Shown: positions 43,481-53,041 of the stretch, in pieces
Layout: each line of letters opens with the position of its first letter
Position numbering within the stretch: the first letter of the stretch is position 1
Assembly: GCA_943788675.1 (NCBI GenBank)
Contig: CALSRE010000002.1
Location: 201,371 to 265,370 of the forward strand
DNA length: 64,000 nucleotides
Direction: 5' to 3'
Source of the DNA: an uncultured bacterium
Lineage (GTDB): Bacteria; Fidelibacterota; Marinisomatia; Marinisomatales; Marinisomataceae
Translations under genes and position numbers: made by a program
Notes under the pieces: model-generated
The model's database searches: none
What the model was told of the DNA's origin: nothing
The model's input: the letters and a program-made list of their open reading frames with translations, nothing else

Positions 43481-44952
43481 TTAAGAGATTTTAAGGTTGG
43501 AAATATAATTGCATCTCTTATCCATCGAGTATCAATTAATAACATCACCAATCTATCAATTCCAATCCCCACGCCAGCAGTTGGAGGCATTCCTGTCTCA
43601 ATCGCTTCTAAGAAATTTTCGTCAATTGGAAATGCTTCTTCATCACCGTCATCTTTTTTGTTTGACTGATCTTCAAATCTTTTTCTTTGATCAATTGGAT
43701 CATTTAATTCAGAAAATCCATTTGCAAATTCCATTCCAGCAATGAACAATTCAAATCTTTCTGTGAAATTTATATCTCCATTTCGATTAACTTTGGCTAA
43801 AGGTGAAATTTCTACCGGATGATTAATTACATAAGTTGGTTGAATAAGATTAGGTTCAACTTTTCTTCTCATTATTTCATCTATGAGAGTTGCTAGGCTG
43901 TCCTTTTTTGAAACTTCCAGTTCTAGTTCATTGCAAACTTTTAAGACATCAGAGTGATTGGATATATCTATCTTATAACCTGTATGCTCTTTAATCAGCT
44001 CATCCATCGTTTTTCTAGAAAATTTCTCTTCAAAATTAATTGTATTTCCATCCCATGATATCTGTTTCAAACCTAAGTCTTCAACCACTTTTTTAAACAT
44101 TTCTTCAACAAAATCCATCATAAAATTATAATCTGAATAAGCTTGATAAAATTCAAGCATAGTAAACTCCGGATTATGACTTCTATCAATTCCTTCATTT
44201 CTAAAATCTTTGGATAATTCATATACCTTTTCAAATCCACCCACAATTAATTGCTTTAAATATAACTCTGTTGCAATTCTTAAATAAAAATCTTGATCAA
44301 GTGCATTGTGGTGTGTTGTGAATGGTTTTGCGTTTGCTCCTCCATAAATTGGCTGCAAAACAGGTGTTTCAACCTCAAGATATCCATGATTATTAAGAAA
44401 AGATCTGATTGTATTAATTATTTTAAATCTTTTTATGTAATTATCTTTTGTTTCGGGATTGATAATTAAATCAAGATATCTTTTTCTGTATCTAAATTCT
44501 TTATCGGAAACAAGATTGTATTTTTCACCATCCTTTTCTTTTACATCTGGAATTGGCTTAATACTTTTTGATAAAATTGTTAAGGAAGATACTTTTATTG
44601 TTAAGGCATCAGTTTTTGTTTTAAAAACTACACCCTCAATTCCCACATAGTCACCAATATCTATTAATTTGAATAGATTGTAGTTTTCTTCGCCAACATC
44701 ATCTCTAGCTATATAAAATTGAATACGACCTTTTTGATCTTGAATATTTGCAAATGACGCCTTACCCATTTTTCTTAAAGACATTATCCTGCCGGCCAAA
44801 TTGACTTTGCTATCGATTAAGTCTTCAGTTATTTGAGATGAATGATGAGTTTGATTAAAATCATATGCATAAGGCTCAACTCCCAATTCACGGATTTTTT
44901 TCAACTTTTCAAGTCTATTATCAATTATTTGTTTTAAGCTTTTATTTTCCAT
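43477..44952 (-). CDS. lysS: Lysyl-tRNA synthetase, class II
   Basis: 491 residues. N-terminal anticodon-binding OB fold (LAGRIMSLRKMGKASFANIQDQKGRIQFYI), motif 2 FRNEGIDRSHNPEFTMLEFYQAYSDY, motif 3 GIGIDRLVMLLID. Charges tRNA-Lys. Follows prfB by 9 bp, as lysS often does, and overlaps the permease gene downstream. Confidence 0.98.
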   Translation of the reverse strand: MENKSLKQIIDNRLEKLKKIRELGVEPYAYDFNQTHHSSQITEDLIDSKVNLAGRIMSLRKMGKASFANIQDQKGRIQFYIARDDVGEENYNLFKLIDIGDYVGIEGVVFKTKTDALTIKVSSLTILSKSIKPIPDVKEKDGEKYNLVSDKEFRYRKRYLDLIINPETKDNYIKRFKIINTIRSFLNNHGYLEVETPVLQPIYGGANAKPFTTHHNALDQDFYLRIATELYLKQLIVGGFEKVYELSKDFRNEGIDRSHNPEFTMLEFYQAYSDYNFMMDFVEEMFKKVVEDLGLKQISWDGNTINFEEKFSRKTMDELIKEHTGYKIDISNHSDVLKVCNELELEVSKKDSLATLIDEIMRRKVEPNLIQPTYVINHPVEISPLAKVNRNGDINFTERFELFIAGMEFANGFSELNDPIDQRKRFEDQSNKKDDGDEEAFPIDENFLEAIETGMPPTAGVGIGIDRLVMLLIDTRWIRDAIIFPTLKSLK

Positions 44953-44961
44953 TGCGAAAAC

Positions 44962-46057
44962 TTATTTATTTTTTTCCATTTTATCTAACAAATAACTATA
45001 TATAAAATCATCAATATTACCATCCATTACAGACTTAATATTTCCGACTTCAAACTTAGTTCGATGATCTTTAATCATATTATAAGGATGGAAGACATAA
45101 GATCTAATTTGACTTCCCCATCCTATATCTTTTTTTTCACCCTCCAGTTCTTTTTTGCTTTCAAGCTGTTTTTGCATTTCCATATGAAACAATTTCGATT
45201 TTAAAACTTTCATTGCTTGCTCTTTATTTTTGTGTTGAGATCTTTGAGTTTGACATTGAGTTACTACTCCTGAGGGTATATGCGTTATTCTTATGGCAGA
45301 ATCAGTTTTATTCACATGTTGTCCTCCTGCACCGCTCGATCGAAATGTATCTATTCTTAGATCTTTTTGATTAATCTCTATATCAATTTCATTATCAACA
45401 GAAGGTGAAACTGAAACTGACGCGAAAGAAGTATGCCTTCTACTATTTGAGTCAAATGGTGAAATTCTTACTAACCTATGAATTCCTATTTCTGATTGCA
45501 TCAATCCATAGGCATAGTCACCAACTATTTCAATAGTACAATCCTTTAATCCTGCTTCGTCACCATTTTGGAAATCGATTACATTAAACTTAAATCCTTT
45601 AGATTCAGCCCACATAGAATACATTCGATATAACATTTCAGCCCAATCTTGACTTTCTGTACCTCCGGCTCCTGGATGAATAGTTACAATAGCATCGTTA
45701 CTGTCATTTTTACCATTTAAAATAAGTTTAAGTTCAAAATCTTTTAATAATTTAGAAAAGATATCTAGCTCTTTTGAAACTTCTTCTTCCTTAACCTGTT
45801 CTTGATCGAGAAATTCATTAAGAACTTCCAAATCTTCAGCTTTCTCAATCAATCTCTTTCTAAGATTAATATCTTTCTCAAGGAGAGATATTTTTTTCAT
45901 TATTAAAGTGGATTCAGTATTATTTTCCCACATTGTGGGGTCTGAAATTTGATTTTTTAAATCCTGGAGATCGGAGGACTTTGACTCTAAGTCAAAGATG
46001 CCTCCTTATTTGATTAAATTTTTCTAATGATATTGAATATTTTTCTTTTAAATCCAT
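44962..46057 (-). CDS. prfB: Peptide chain release factor 2, with programmed +1 frameshift
   Basis: The gene needs two frames. Frame 1 starts at ATG 46057 (MDLKEKYSISLEKFNQIRRHL, 21 codons) and meets TGA at 45994-45992. Slipping +1 on CTT TGA C continues as DLESKSSDLQDLKNQISDPTMWEN and on to the stop at 44962, giving 364 residues, the normal RF2 length. The internal AGGAGG just before CTT and the CTTTGAC shift site match the known RF2 autoregulatory design. SPFDSNSRRHTSFASV contains the SPF stop-recognition motif and GAGGQHVNKTDSA the GGQ catalytic loop. The ATG overlaps the stop of the UbiA-fusion gene by 10 bp. Confidence 0.95.
45972..46006 (-). promoter_or_regulatory. RF2 programmed-frameshift site inside a long hairpin
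   Basis: In mRNA sense the order is AGGAGG, CAT, CTT TGA C (45991-45997), a 5-base loop, then GTCAAAG (45985-45979), T, CCTCC (45977-45973). The shift site CTTTGAC pairs perfectly (7 bp) with the downstream GTCAAAG, and GGAGG of the internal Shine-Dalgarno pairs (5 bp) with CCTCC across a small CAT/T internal loop. The frameshift is established biology; the hairpin is seen in the sequence and its role is unknown. Confidence 0.85.
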
Positions 46058-47523
46058 ACGCTCAACAAAACTCCAATTGTAAGAAGAACCCCTGTTAAAA
46101 AGTGTATTCCGATTGTGGAAACATTTACAATTAAAAGCTCATATGGTAACTGCTGGAGATTTGCATCTTGTTTTTCCCATTCTGTTAACCATTCTGTTCC
46201 TTTTTTACTAGCAAAATTAAATATTAACATTGGAATTAATGCAATCAATGTAAAATAATTACCAGCATATACTGAAGCGCCTATAATAAGCAAAAATGAT
46301 AGAAACATAAGATTTCTCCATACTGAGAAAGGTCTTCTGTAGTTCGCTTTGTCAGATGGGCCTGCTAACTTTACAACCCAACTATTTTTATTCGCAGCTT
46401 TATCAGCATTGTAGTCCTGAAAGCAGTTAATAAATAAAACTAAAGCGATGAATATTCCTACAGGAGCTGAATATAATAAAGTAACAATAGGATCTATTGT
46501 TTGTGTTGGTGCGATGGATAGATTTTGCATTAAAGCTGCACCATAAACCATCAATGGACCAAAGCCTATAAAAACAGCTAAATCGCCTAATCCATTATAT
46601 GCTAATTTGAAAAATCCAGTATACATTATTCCTAGAAAAACACCTAAATAACCTAAATACATCAATGTAGAATCAATTTGACCATCAAAAAATTGATTAT
46701 TCAAGTACAGGCCAACAAGGATGGTGGCTGTAAAAAAATATATAGATGAGAGAAGCATATTTGTTGGCGTTATTAAGCCAGATTGAATTGCTCTTGATCC
46801 GCCGTTAAAGGGACTAGCTAACTTGTTCAGTTCATCATTTCTTGATTTATGATCAAAATAGTCATTAATATTATTTGTACCTATTTGAGCACATACTGAA
46901 CCTAACATAACTACCCAAAAGGTTGACCAATCAAAAACTCCAAACTGCTTGTAAGCTATTGCAGATCCTAACATAATAGGTGCAATAGTAGCTGTTAAAA
47001 AGGGCGCTCTTACTACAGTAACCCAATACTTGATTGTATTAACAATATTAGTTTTCACCTCTTGAAAAAATCCCATTCTATTTTCTGAAATCTCCATCCA
47101 CTCAAATTGTTTTTCAGCAAAAAAATCGACATATTTAATTGTTGTAGGTTTAATTTTGTAATAACCAATAACATCATTAGTAATCAAGAATTCATCGTGC
47201 ATATACTTTGAAAAAGCTTCAGTAACTTTTAAAATAGCTTTTTTAGCCTTTTCAGCCTCATTTTTATCGATGACTTTTGATGCATATGCATCTATTTGCA
47301 ACTCTTTAATTCCATCTTCTCCATCAGGTCTAATGACGCATTGGACTTTCGGGTTCATGGAAATTTGAACCGCTTTTCTTGATGGATTAAAAGTGAAGAA
47401 ATATATATCAAGTCCATCATTAGCAAAATAAACATTCGCAGCTGATGCATTTCCAGCAACGCTGGTAGACAAAGTCATAAACTCTGATCTATTTAACAAA
47501 TCTAAAATTTTATCTTTTAACAT
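46048..47523 (-). CDS. Fusion: PNPOx-like flavin barrel + UbiA/MenA-type prenyltransferase
   Basis: 491 residues in two parts. Residues 1-~140 (FMTLSTSVAGNASAANVYFANDGLDIYFFTFNPSRKAVQISMNPKVQCVI) are a split-barrel PNPOx-like domain. Residues ~155-491 are a polytopic UbiA enzyme: NDYFDHKSRND (about 220-230) is the first Mg-diphosphate motif and NCFQDYNADKAANKNSWVVKL the second, closest to MenA, which prenylates 1,4-dihydroxy-2-naphthoate for menaquinone. The two domains are normally separate genes. The aromatic acceptor is inferred. Between cdaA and prfB, with 2-bp and overlapping junctions. Confidence 0.85.
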   Translation of the reverse strand: MLKDKILDLLNRSEFMTLSTSVAGNASAANVYFANDGLDIYFFTFNPSRKAVQISMNPKVQCVIRPDGEDGIKELQIDAYASKVIDKNEAEKAKKAILKVTEAFSKYMHDEFLITNDVIGYYKIKPTTIKYVDFFAEKQFEWMEISENRMGFFQEVKTNIVNTIKYWVTVVRAPFLTATIAPIMLGSAIAYKQFGVFDWSTFWVVMLGSVCAQIGTNNINDYFDHKSRNDELNKLASPFNGGSRAIQSGLITPTNMLLSSIYFFTATILVGLYLNNQFFDGQIDSTLMYLGYLGVFLGIMYTGFFKLAYNGLGDLAVFIGFGPLMVYGAALMQNLSIAPTQTIDPIVTLLYSAPVGIFIALVLFINCFQDYNADKAANKNSWVVKLAGPSDKANYRRPFSVWRNLMFLSFLLIIGASVYAGNYFTLIALIPMLIFNFASKKGTEWLTEWEKQDANLQQLPYELLIVNVSTIGIHFLTGVLLTIGVLLSVWI

Positions 47524-47525
47524 AG

Positions 47526-48305
47526 TTAGCCTTCCTCGATAAATTCATTCATTTTATCATTTAATATTTTTCCAAGCTCTTCAAGTGAAAGGCCAGAATT
47601 TATAAAAAAACCATTTTCTGCAACAGAGATTTTTCCGCTTTCTTCTGAAATGACTACAGCTAAGGCATCGCTCTCTTCAGAAATACCTAATGCCGCTCTG
47701 TGCCTTGTGCCCATTTCAGGATTTAACGTTTTACTTTCAGTAAGAGGTAAAATGCATGACGCAGCTTCAATTAAATTATTATGAATAACAACCGCACCAT
47801 CATGCAGTGGCGATGTAGGATTAAAAATTGAAACCAACAGTTCGGGGCTAAATGAAGCATTCATTGGAACTGCGTCAGAAACAACATTTTTAAGAGAATT
47901 TTCTCTTTCAAAAACTATTAATGCTCCCCAATTATTTTTTTTAATCTCTTCAATACTGGATAAAATATCTTCCTGAATAGCTGTTTTCTCAATTTGGAAT
48001 AGCTTCCTGAGAATTCTATTTTGACCTACAGAAGTTAATAGTCTTCTAATTTCAGGCTGGAACAATATAACAAAAACCACAACCCAAACAGTTTGAAATA
48101 AATTTAACAGCCATGAAGTGGCTTTAAAACCAAGAATGTTAATTATAAATCCAGCAAAAAATATAATCAGAAGACCGATGAGCATTTGCCCGCCACGAGT
48201 ACCTCTAAAATAGGAATATGCGTATGAAAATATAGCTGTAACTAATATTAAATCGAATAAATCTGTAAGGGTAAACTTTAAAAAACTTATTTCAAATAGA
48301 TTCAT
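47526..48305 (-). CDS. cdaA: Diadenylate cyclase (CdaA type)
   Basis: 259 residues. Three N-terminal membrane helices (about 12-85) precede the DAC domain with HDGAVVIHNN (DGA) and GTRHRAALGISEES (RHR), the catalytic signatures. It makes cyclic di-AMP, which governs potassium and osmotic balance. No CdaR regulator is adjacent. The folP-cdaA adjacency is common. Starts 9 bp after folP. Confidence 0.95.
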   Translation of the reverse strand: MNLFEISFLKFTLTDLFDLILVTAIFSYAYSYFRGTRGGQMLIGLLIIFFAGFIINILGFKATSWLLNLFQTVWVVVFVILFQPEIRRLLTSVGQNRILRKLFQIEKTAIQEDILSSIEEIKKNNWGALIVFERENSLKNVVSDAVPMNASFSPELLVSIFNPTSPLHDGAVVIHNNLIEAASCILPLTESKTLNPEMGTRHRAALGISEESDALAVVISEESGKISVAENGFFINSGLSLEELGKILNDKMNEFIEEG

Positions 48306-48313
48306 ATTATAAT

Positions 48314-49165
48314 TTAGCTAATATATTGTTGTGAATTTAAAATTTTCTTTGCAATCGTTAAGGCTTTTCTAGTTTGATCAACATCATGAACTCTAAAAAC
48401 AGAAACACCTTTTTGAAGACCTATAACATTTGCTGCCAATGAACCTTCTATTCTATCATCTTCAGGTACGTCAAGAGTAATACCAATAAAAGATTTCCTC
48501 GAAGCCCCAAGCAAAACAGGATAACCTAATTTTGTAAATTTATTTAAATTGTTAATAATTTCAAAATTATTTTCAACAGATTTTCCAAAACCAATACCTG
48601 GATCAATAATAATTTTTTTTCTATCTACCCCTTTTGATATAACAAAATCAATACGAGTATTTAGGTATGAAATAATATCGCTTATTAATGAAGAATATTG
48701 TGGATTTTCTTGCATATTTTTAGGAAGACCTTTCATATGCATCAAAACAATAGGGCAATCAAATTTTAAAGCTATATCTACCATATCTTTATCAAATTCC
48801 ATCGCACTAACATCATTGATTATTGAAGCGCCTACTTTAAGTGCTTGATTTGCAACTTCTGATTTTGTTGTATCAATTGAAATACATACATCAGTTTCTC
48901 TTCTTAGGGCTTCAATAACAGGCAATACTCTTGAAAGCTCTTCATCTAGGCTTACTGAATCAGAAAATGGCTTAGTTGACTCTCCGCCAATATCAATAAT
49001 ATCAGCTCCTTCATCAACCATTTTTAGAGCATGTTTTACTGCAGAGTTTTTATTAAAATAATGCCCTCCATCGGAAAATGAATCTGGAGTGACATTCAAG
49101 ATACCCATTAATAATGATTGTTTTTGTTTTTTTGAAAGCCAATCATTTAGGTGATTTGAATTCAT
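48314..49165 (-). CDS. folP: Dihydropteroate synthase
   Basis: 283 residues. MGILNVTPDSFSDGGHYF and DIGGESTKPFS are the pterin and p-aminobenzoate signatures; IIIDPGIGFGKSVENN and LLGASRKSFIG complete the barrel. Makes dihydropteroate for folate. Lies 3 bp after ftsH in the usual tilS-ftsH-folP order. Confidence 0.97.
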   Translation of the reverse strand: MNSNHLNDWLSKKQKQSLLMGILNVTPDSFSDGGHYFNKNSAVKHALKMVDEGADIIDIGGESTKPFSDSVSLDEELSRVLPVIEALRRETDVCISIDTTKSEVANQALKVGASIINDVSAMEFDKDMVDIALKFDCPIVLMHMKGLPKNMQENPQYSSLISDIISYLNTRIDFVISKGVDRKKIIIDPGIGFGKSVENNFEIINNLNKFTKLGYPVLLGASRKSFIGITLDVPEDDRIEGSLAANVIGLQKGVSVFRVHDVDQTRKALTIAKKILNSQQYIS

Positions 49166-49168
49166 ATA

Positions 49169-51064
49169 CTATGTTCTACTAATTTTTTTGCCATTCATCA
49201 TAACTTTAATATCATTTCCATCAATTGTTTCATGCTCTAATAACTCTTCTGCCATGAGATGTAATAAGCTAATATTATTTTCTAATATTTTATGTGCATT
49301 TTCCTGAGCATTTTTGATGATAGATACTACTTCATGATCAATTTTTTGTGCTGTTTCTTCGCTATAATCTCTATGTGACTGAATCTCTCTTCCAAGAAAA
49401 ATTTCTTCGTTCTTTTTTCCAAACGCCATTGGACCTAATTTATCGCTCATTCCCCACTCACAAACCATTCTTCTTGCAATACTTGTTGCTCTTTCTATAT
49501 CATTTGAGGCACCAGTAGTAATCTCATTTAAAATAAGATTTTCCGCAGCTCTTCCTCCCATCATAACTGCAAGCCTGCTCAATATGTATGTTTTTGAATA
49601 ACCATGCTTCTCATCAATCGGTAATTGCATTGTTACGCCTAACGCTCTTCCTCTAGGTATTATAGTTACCTTATGAACTGGGTCAGCTTCAGGTGAAAAA
49701 AGTGCAACAACTGCATGCCCAGCTTCATGATAAGCTGTAACTTTCTTTTCATGATCTGACAATACCATGCTTTTTCGTTGAACTCCCATCAAAACCTTAT
49801 CTTGAGCTTCTTGGAAATCGGAATTATCAACAAACTTTTTTCTTTTTCTGGAAGCTAGCAAAGCCGCTTCATTGACCAAATTTGCTAAATCTGCACCAAC
49901 CATTCCTGGAGTTCCTTTTGCAATATCAAGCAGGTTAATGGTTTTTGGTTTCATTTTAATTTTTTTTGTATGGATTTTCAAAATATCATGCCTTCCTTTT
50001 AAATCAGGAACATCAACAACTACTTGCCTATCGAACCTTCCCGGTCTCAATAAAGCAGAATCCAATACATCAGGTCTATTTGTAGCTCCCATTACGATGA
50101 TATTGCTAGAATTATCAAATCCATCTAATTCAACAAGTAATTGATTTAAAGTTTGCTCTCTTTCATCGTGTCCTCCGCCAAGACCAGCGCCTCTTTGTCT
50201 ACCAACAGCATCTAACTCATCAATAAATACAATAGAAGGTGCATTCTTATTGGCTTGTTCAAACAAGTCTCTTACTCTAGAAGCTCCAACACCTACAAAC
50301 ATTTCGACAAAGTCTGCGCCACTTATACTATAAAAAGGTACATTTGATTCACCTGCCACAGCTCTTGCCATTAGGGTTTTTCCAGTTCCTGGAGGTCCAA
50401 CTAATAAAACCCCTCTAGGAATTTTTCCTCCTAATTTTTCAAATTTTTTAGGGCTTTTTAAATATGCAATTACCTCTTCAAGCTCTTCTTTTGCCTCAAT
50501 GCAACCAGCTACATCTTTAAATTTTACTTTCTTTTGATTCCCTGAAAATATTTTTGCTTTGCTTTTACCAAAACTAAAAACATTATTCATTCCATTCCCA
50601 GAACCCTGCATTCTTCTTAAAAGAAATAACCAGAATGCTATCAACAATAGCCATGGTGCAAAACCAAGCAACCAACTTGTCCAATCAATCTTTTCTCCCT
50701 CAAAATTATACTCTATATTTTTTTCATCCCATATTGCTATTTGCTCTGAATAGTCTGCAGGAAGATATACTACAAATAAAAGTCTCTCTTCAAACTCAGC
50801 TCCATTTTTATTGGTAAGTGTTGATGCTTCGAATAGCTCTCCGTGAAAAGAATTATCATTTTCTATAGAGGCTTCTTTAATTTTGTTATCTGCTAGAAGC
50901 TCTTTGTATGTATTATAAGAAATTTCAACCTCACTTGACGACTCGTCTGGAAGAAATGCAAAAGATGCTATAATAAACATTATAATTGAAGCCCAAATTA
51001 AAACTGAACTTGGTCCAGAAGGGGCTTTTTTTGGATTTGGTTTTTTGCTTTTTTGATTTTTCAT
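49169..51064 (-). CDS. ftsH: ATP-dependent zinc metalloprotease FtsH
   Basis: 631 residues. Two N-terminal membrane helices flank a small periplasmic domain (about 22-150). AAA+ motifs: [33 protein letters not shown], and the second region of homology [21 protein letters not shown]. Zinc site [11 protein letters not shown]. It degrades membrane and some cytoplasmic proteins. The N-terminal basic tail ([17 protein letters not shown]) is typical of the wider group. Confidence 0.98.
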   Translation of the reverse strand: MKNQKSKKPNPKKAPSGPSSVLIWASIIMFIIASFAFLPDESSSEVEISYNTYKELLADNKIKEASIENDNSFHGELFEASTLTNKNGAEFEERLLFVVYLPADYSEQIAIWDEKNIEYNFEGEKIDWTSWLLGFAPWLLLIAFWLFLLRRMQGSGNGMNNVFSFGKSKAKIFSGNQKKVKFKDVAGCIEAKEELEEVIAYLKSPKKFEKLGGKIPRGVLLVGPPGTGKTLMARAVAGESNVPFYSISGADFVEMFVGVGASRVRDLFEQANKNAPSIVFIDELDAVGRQRGAGLGGGHDEREQTLNQLLVELDGFDNSSNIIVMGATNRPDVLDSALLRPGRFDRQVVVDVPDLKGRHDILKIHTKKIKMKPKTINLLDIAKGTPGMVGADLANLVNEAALLASRKRKKFVDNSDFQEAQDKVLMGVQRKSMVLSDHEKKVTAYHEAGHAVVALFSPEADPVHKVTIIPRGRALGVTMQLPIDEKHGYSKTYILSRLAVMMGGRAAENLILNEITTGASNDIERATSIARRMVCEWGMSDKLGPMAFGKKNEEIFLGREIQSHRDYSEETAQKIDHEVVSIIKNAQENAHKILENNISLLHLMAEELLEHETIDGNDIKVMMNGKKISRT

Positions 51065-51100
51065 CGGAGATGAATTTAAGAAAAATGAATAATAAAAAAA

Positions 51101-52420
51101 CTAATTCCTCAAGAAATTTAGTTTTGCAACCTTTTTAGAATTTTGATCAATTTTATACTTATCGCTTAATTGGTATCCAGCTACCCAAACAATCTCTTCT
51201 TTATTACAAACAACTAGAGATTGATTTCTTTTATAGAAAGATATCTTTTTGTCTTTTAAAAATTTATTAACTTTTTTCGAACCGCTCATTCCAAGAGGTA
51301 AAAATTGATCATCTTTTTTTACAGATCTAATAATTAAAGTATTATTTAAATTTGATGCATCAATAAATTCTGTATTCAAATCATCAGCAAAATAATTAGG
51401 TTTATTATGAAAATCCCAGGAAAATGTGAAATCTTTATCTGAAATGTTTTCACCAGCTGAAACTTCTTTATAGATAGTATTTTCTAAAGATTTGAATATA
51501 ATAATATCATTTTGGTCAATTGCAATTGTTACTTCGTTAATTTTTCTTTCTGTACCAACCTTATTTTTTCTAAAAAAATCTTTTATTTCTCTTACGCCAG
51601 TTTTTGACATTGATTTATCCTGATAACAAAACTTATTTATGATTCTTAATTGAATTAATAAAGGTAAATTCAAAAATATATCTCTATTAATTTGAACTAA
51701 ATTTTTTGTCTTATTGAACGATTCTGATTCATAAAACATGTTTTCGGTATAATCAATCAGTCTATTCACTTCTTTTATCCTACTATTAAGGTCAAGAAAT
51801 GGTAAATGAATATTATTTTTGACTTTTCTTAAGCTTGGAAAAACTTTATTTCTTAGAAAATTTCTAGTAAATGATATATCATCATTTGAAGAATCATCTA
51901 AATAGTCTACACTTTGCTGATTAGCATATTCTATAATCTCTTCTTTTGAAATATCAATCATCGGCCTTAAGACATTATTATTTTTTTCTCTAATTCCTTG
52001 TAAACCGCTTAGTCCTGATGAGCTTAAGATTTTTATAAGAATTGTTTCAGCTTGATCGTCTGCATGATGAGCTGTAATAATATAATCTGCACCAACCTCT
52101 TTTCTGGCATCCTCAAGAGCTTTATACCTTAAATCTCTAAACTGTGATTCGATATTTGAGGTTATATTGCTGGATGAAATTTGCTTAATAATACATTTTA
52201 TATTAGAATCGCATGCATCAGTAACTAACTTTTCCATAAGCAATGCATTTTCTTGATAATTATGATTTACATGACAAACAGAAAATATATTTTGGTTAGA
52301 CATTTTTTTAAAACAATCTAGCATTACCATTGAATCTATACCGCCTGATACAGCCAAAAGAAAATGAGGTTTCTCATTTCCAATTAGTGACTCAATATTT
52401 GATAAAATTTTATTTTGCAT
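51101..52420 (-). CDS. tilS: tRNA(Ile)-lysidine synthase
   Basis: 439 residues. The PP-loop SGGIDSMVMLDCFKK near residue 25 and TAHHADDQAETILIKI place it in TilS; the C-terminal half has the TilS substrate-binding region (LPLGMSGSKKVNKFLKDKKISF). It modifies C34 of the AUA-reading tRNA-Ile with lysine. Overlaps the MBL hydrolase gene by 11 bp; ftsH follows by 36 bp. Confidence 0.95.
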   Translation of the reverse strand: MQNKILSNIESLIGNEKPHFLLAVSGGIDSMVMLDCFKKMSNQNIFSVCHVNHNYQENALLMEKLVTDACDSNIKCIIKQISSSNITSNIESQFRDLRYKALEDARKEVGADYIITAHHADDQAETILIKILSSSGLSGLQGIREKNNNVLRPMIDISKEEIIEYANQQSVDYLDDSSNDDISFTRNFLRNKVFPSLRKVKNNIHLPFLDLNSRIKEVNRLIDYTENMFYESESFNKTKNLVQINRDIFLNLPLLIQLRIINKFCYQDKSMSKTGVREIKDFFRKNKVGTERKINEVTIAIDQNDIIIFKSLENTIYKEVSAGENISDKDFTFSWDFHNKPNYFADDLNTEFIDASNLNNTLIIRSVKKDDQFLPLGMSGSKKVNKFLKDKKISFYKRNQSLVVCNKEEIVWVAGYQLSDKYKIDQNSKKVAKLNFLRN

Positions 52421-53039
52421 ATTTCACTAAAAATGGATTTGTTTTTAATTCATGTTCCAATGTTGTTATTTCGCGATGCCCAGGGAGCAAAGTAGAATTA
52501 ATATCATATGAATTTACAAATATTTTTAGTGATTTTTCCATATCAGCTGGATTTGATGTCTGAAGATCAGTTCTACCAATAGAACCCTTAAATATTAAAT
52601 CTCCACAAAAAATAAGTGAATCTATTTCAAAGCTCATACAACCAGGAGAATGTCCTGGATTATATGTAAGATTAAATTCAAACATACCAATACTTAATGT
52701 CTTTGCAGTCTCTTCAATCCAATGACTAACCTCGGGTTTAACTGAATCAACACTCATGTACCCTTTCATTAAGTCATAATGTTCAAGCATTACACTATTG
52801 CCTCTGCATATATAAAAAGGAATATTATAATGGCTTATACAATCACTTGCAGAAGCAATATGGTCAATATGAGCGTGTGTAGCTAATAGTGCTATTGGAG
52901 ATAAATTATTAGCTTTCAAATAATCATCAATTAAATCAAAACCTAACCCTGGATCAATAATAATTGCTTCATTTTTATCGTTCGATAATATGTAGATATT
53001 TTGATCAAGAAGTCTTGAAATTATTTTTTTGTACTTCAA
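52410..53039 (-). CDS. MBL-fold metallo-hydrolase (glyoxalase II-like)
   Basis: 209 residues. THAHIDHIASASD is the HxHxDH zinc motif; PGHSPGCMSF and LIFCGDLIFKGSIGRTDL supply further ligands, and LPGHREITT the last His. The short YcbL/GloB-like form cleaves thioesters such as S-lactoylglutathione or acts on related substrates. No glutathione enzymes are seen here, so the true substrate is open. Adjacent to the GAPDH-like gene (2 bp), which raises the possibility of a triose-related or methylglyoxal-clearing role (inference). Confidence 0.87.
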   Translation of the reverse strand: MKYKKIISRLLDQNIYILSNDKNEAIIIDPGLGFDLIDDYLKANNLSPIALLATHAHIDHIASASDCISHYNIPFYICRGNSVMLEHYDLMKGYMSVDSVKPEVSHWIEETAKTLSIGMFEFNLTYNPGHSPGCMSFEIDSLIFCGDLIFKGSIGRTDLQTSNPADMEKSLKIFVNSYDINSTLLPGHREITTLEHELKTNPFLVKYAK

Positions 53040-53041
53040 GA

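Noticed and set aside
44962-45933. RF2 read as a gene that starts at MWENN
   Set aside because: The conserved N-terminus and the frameshift signal lie upstream; the full protein needs both frames.
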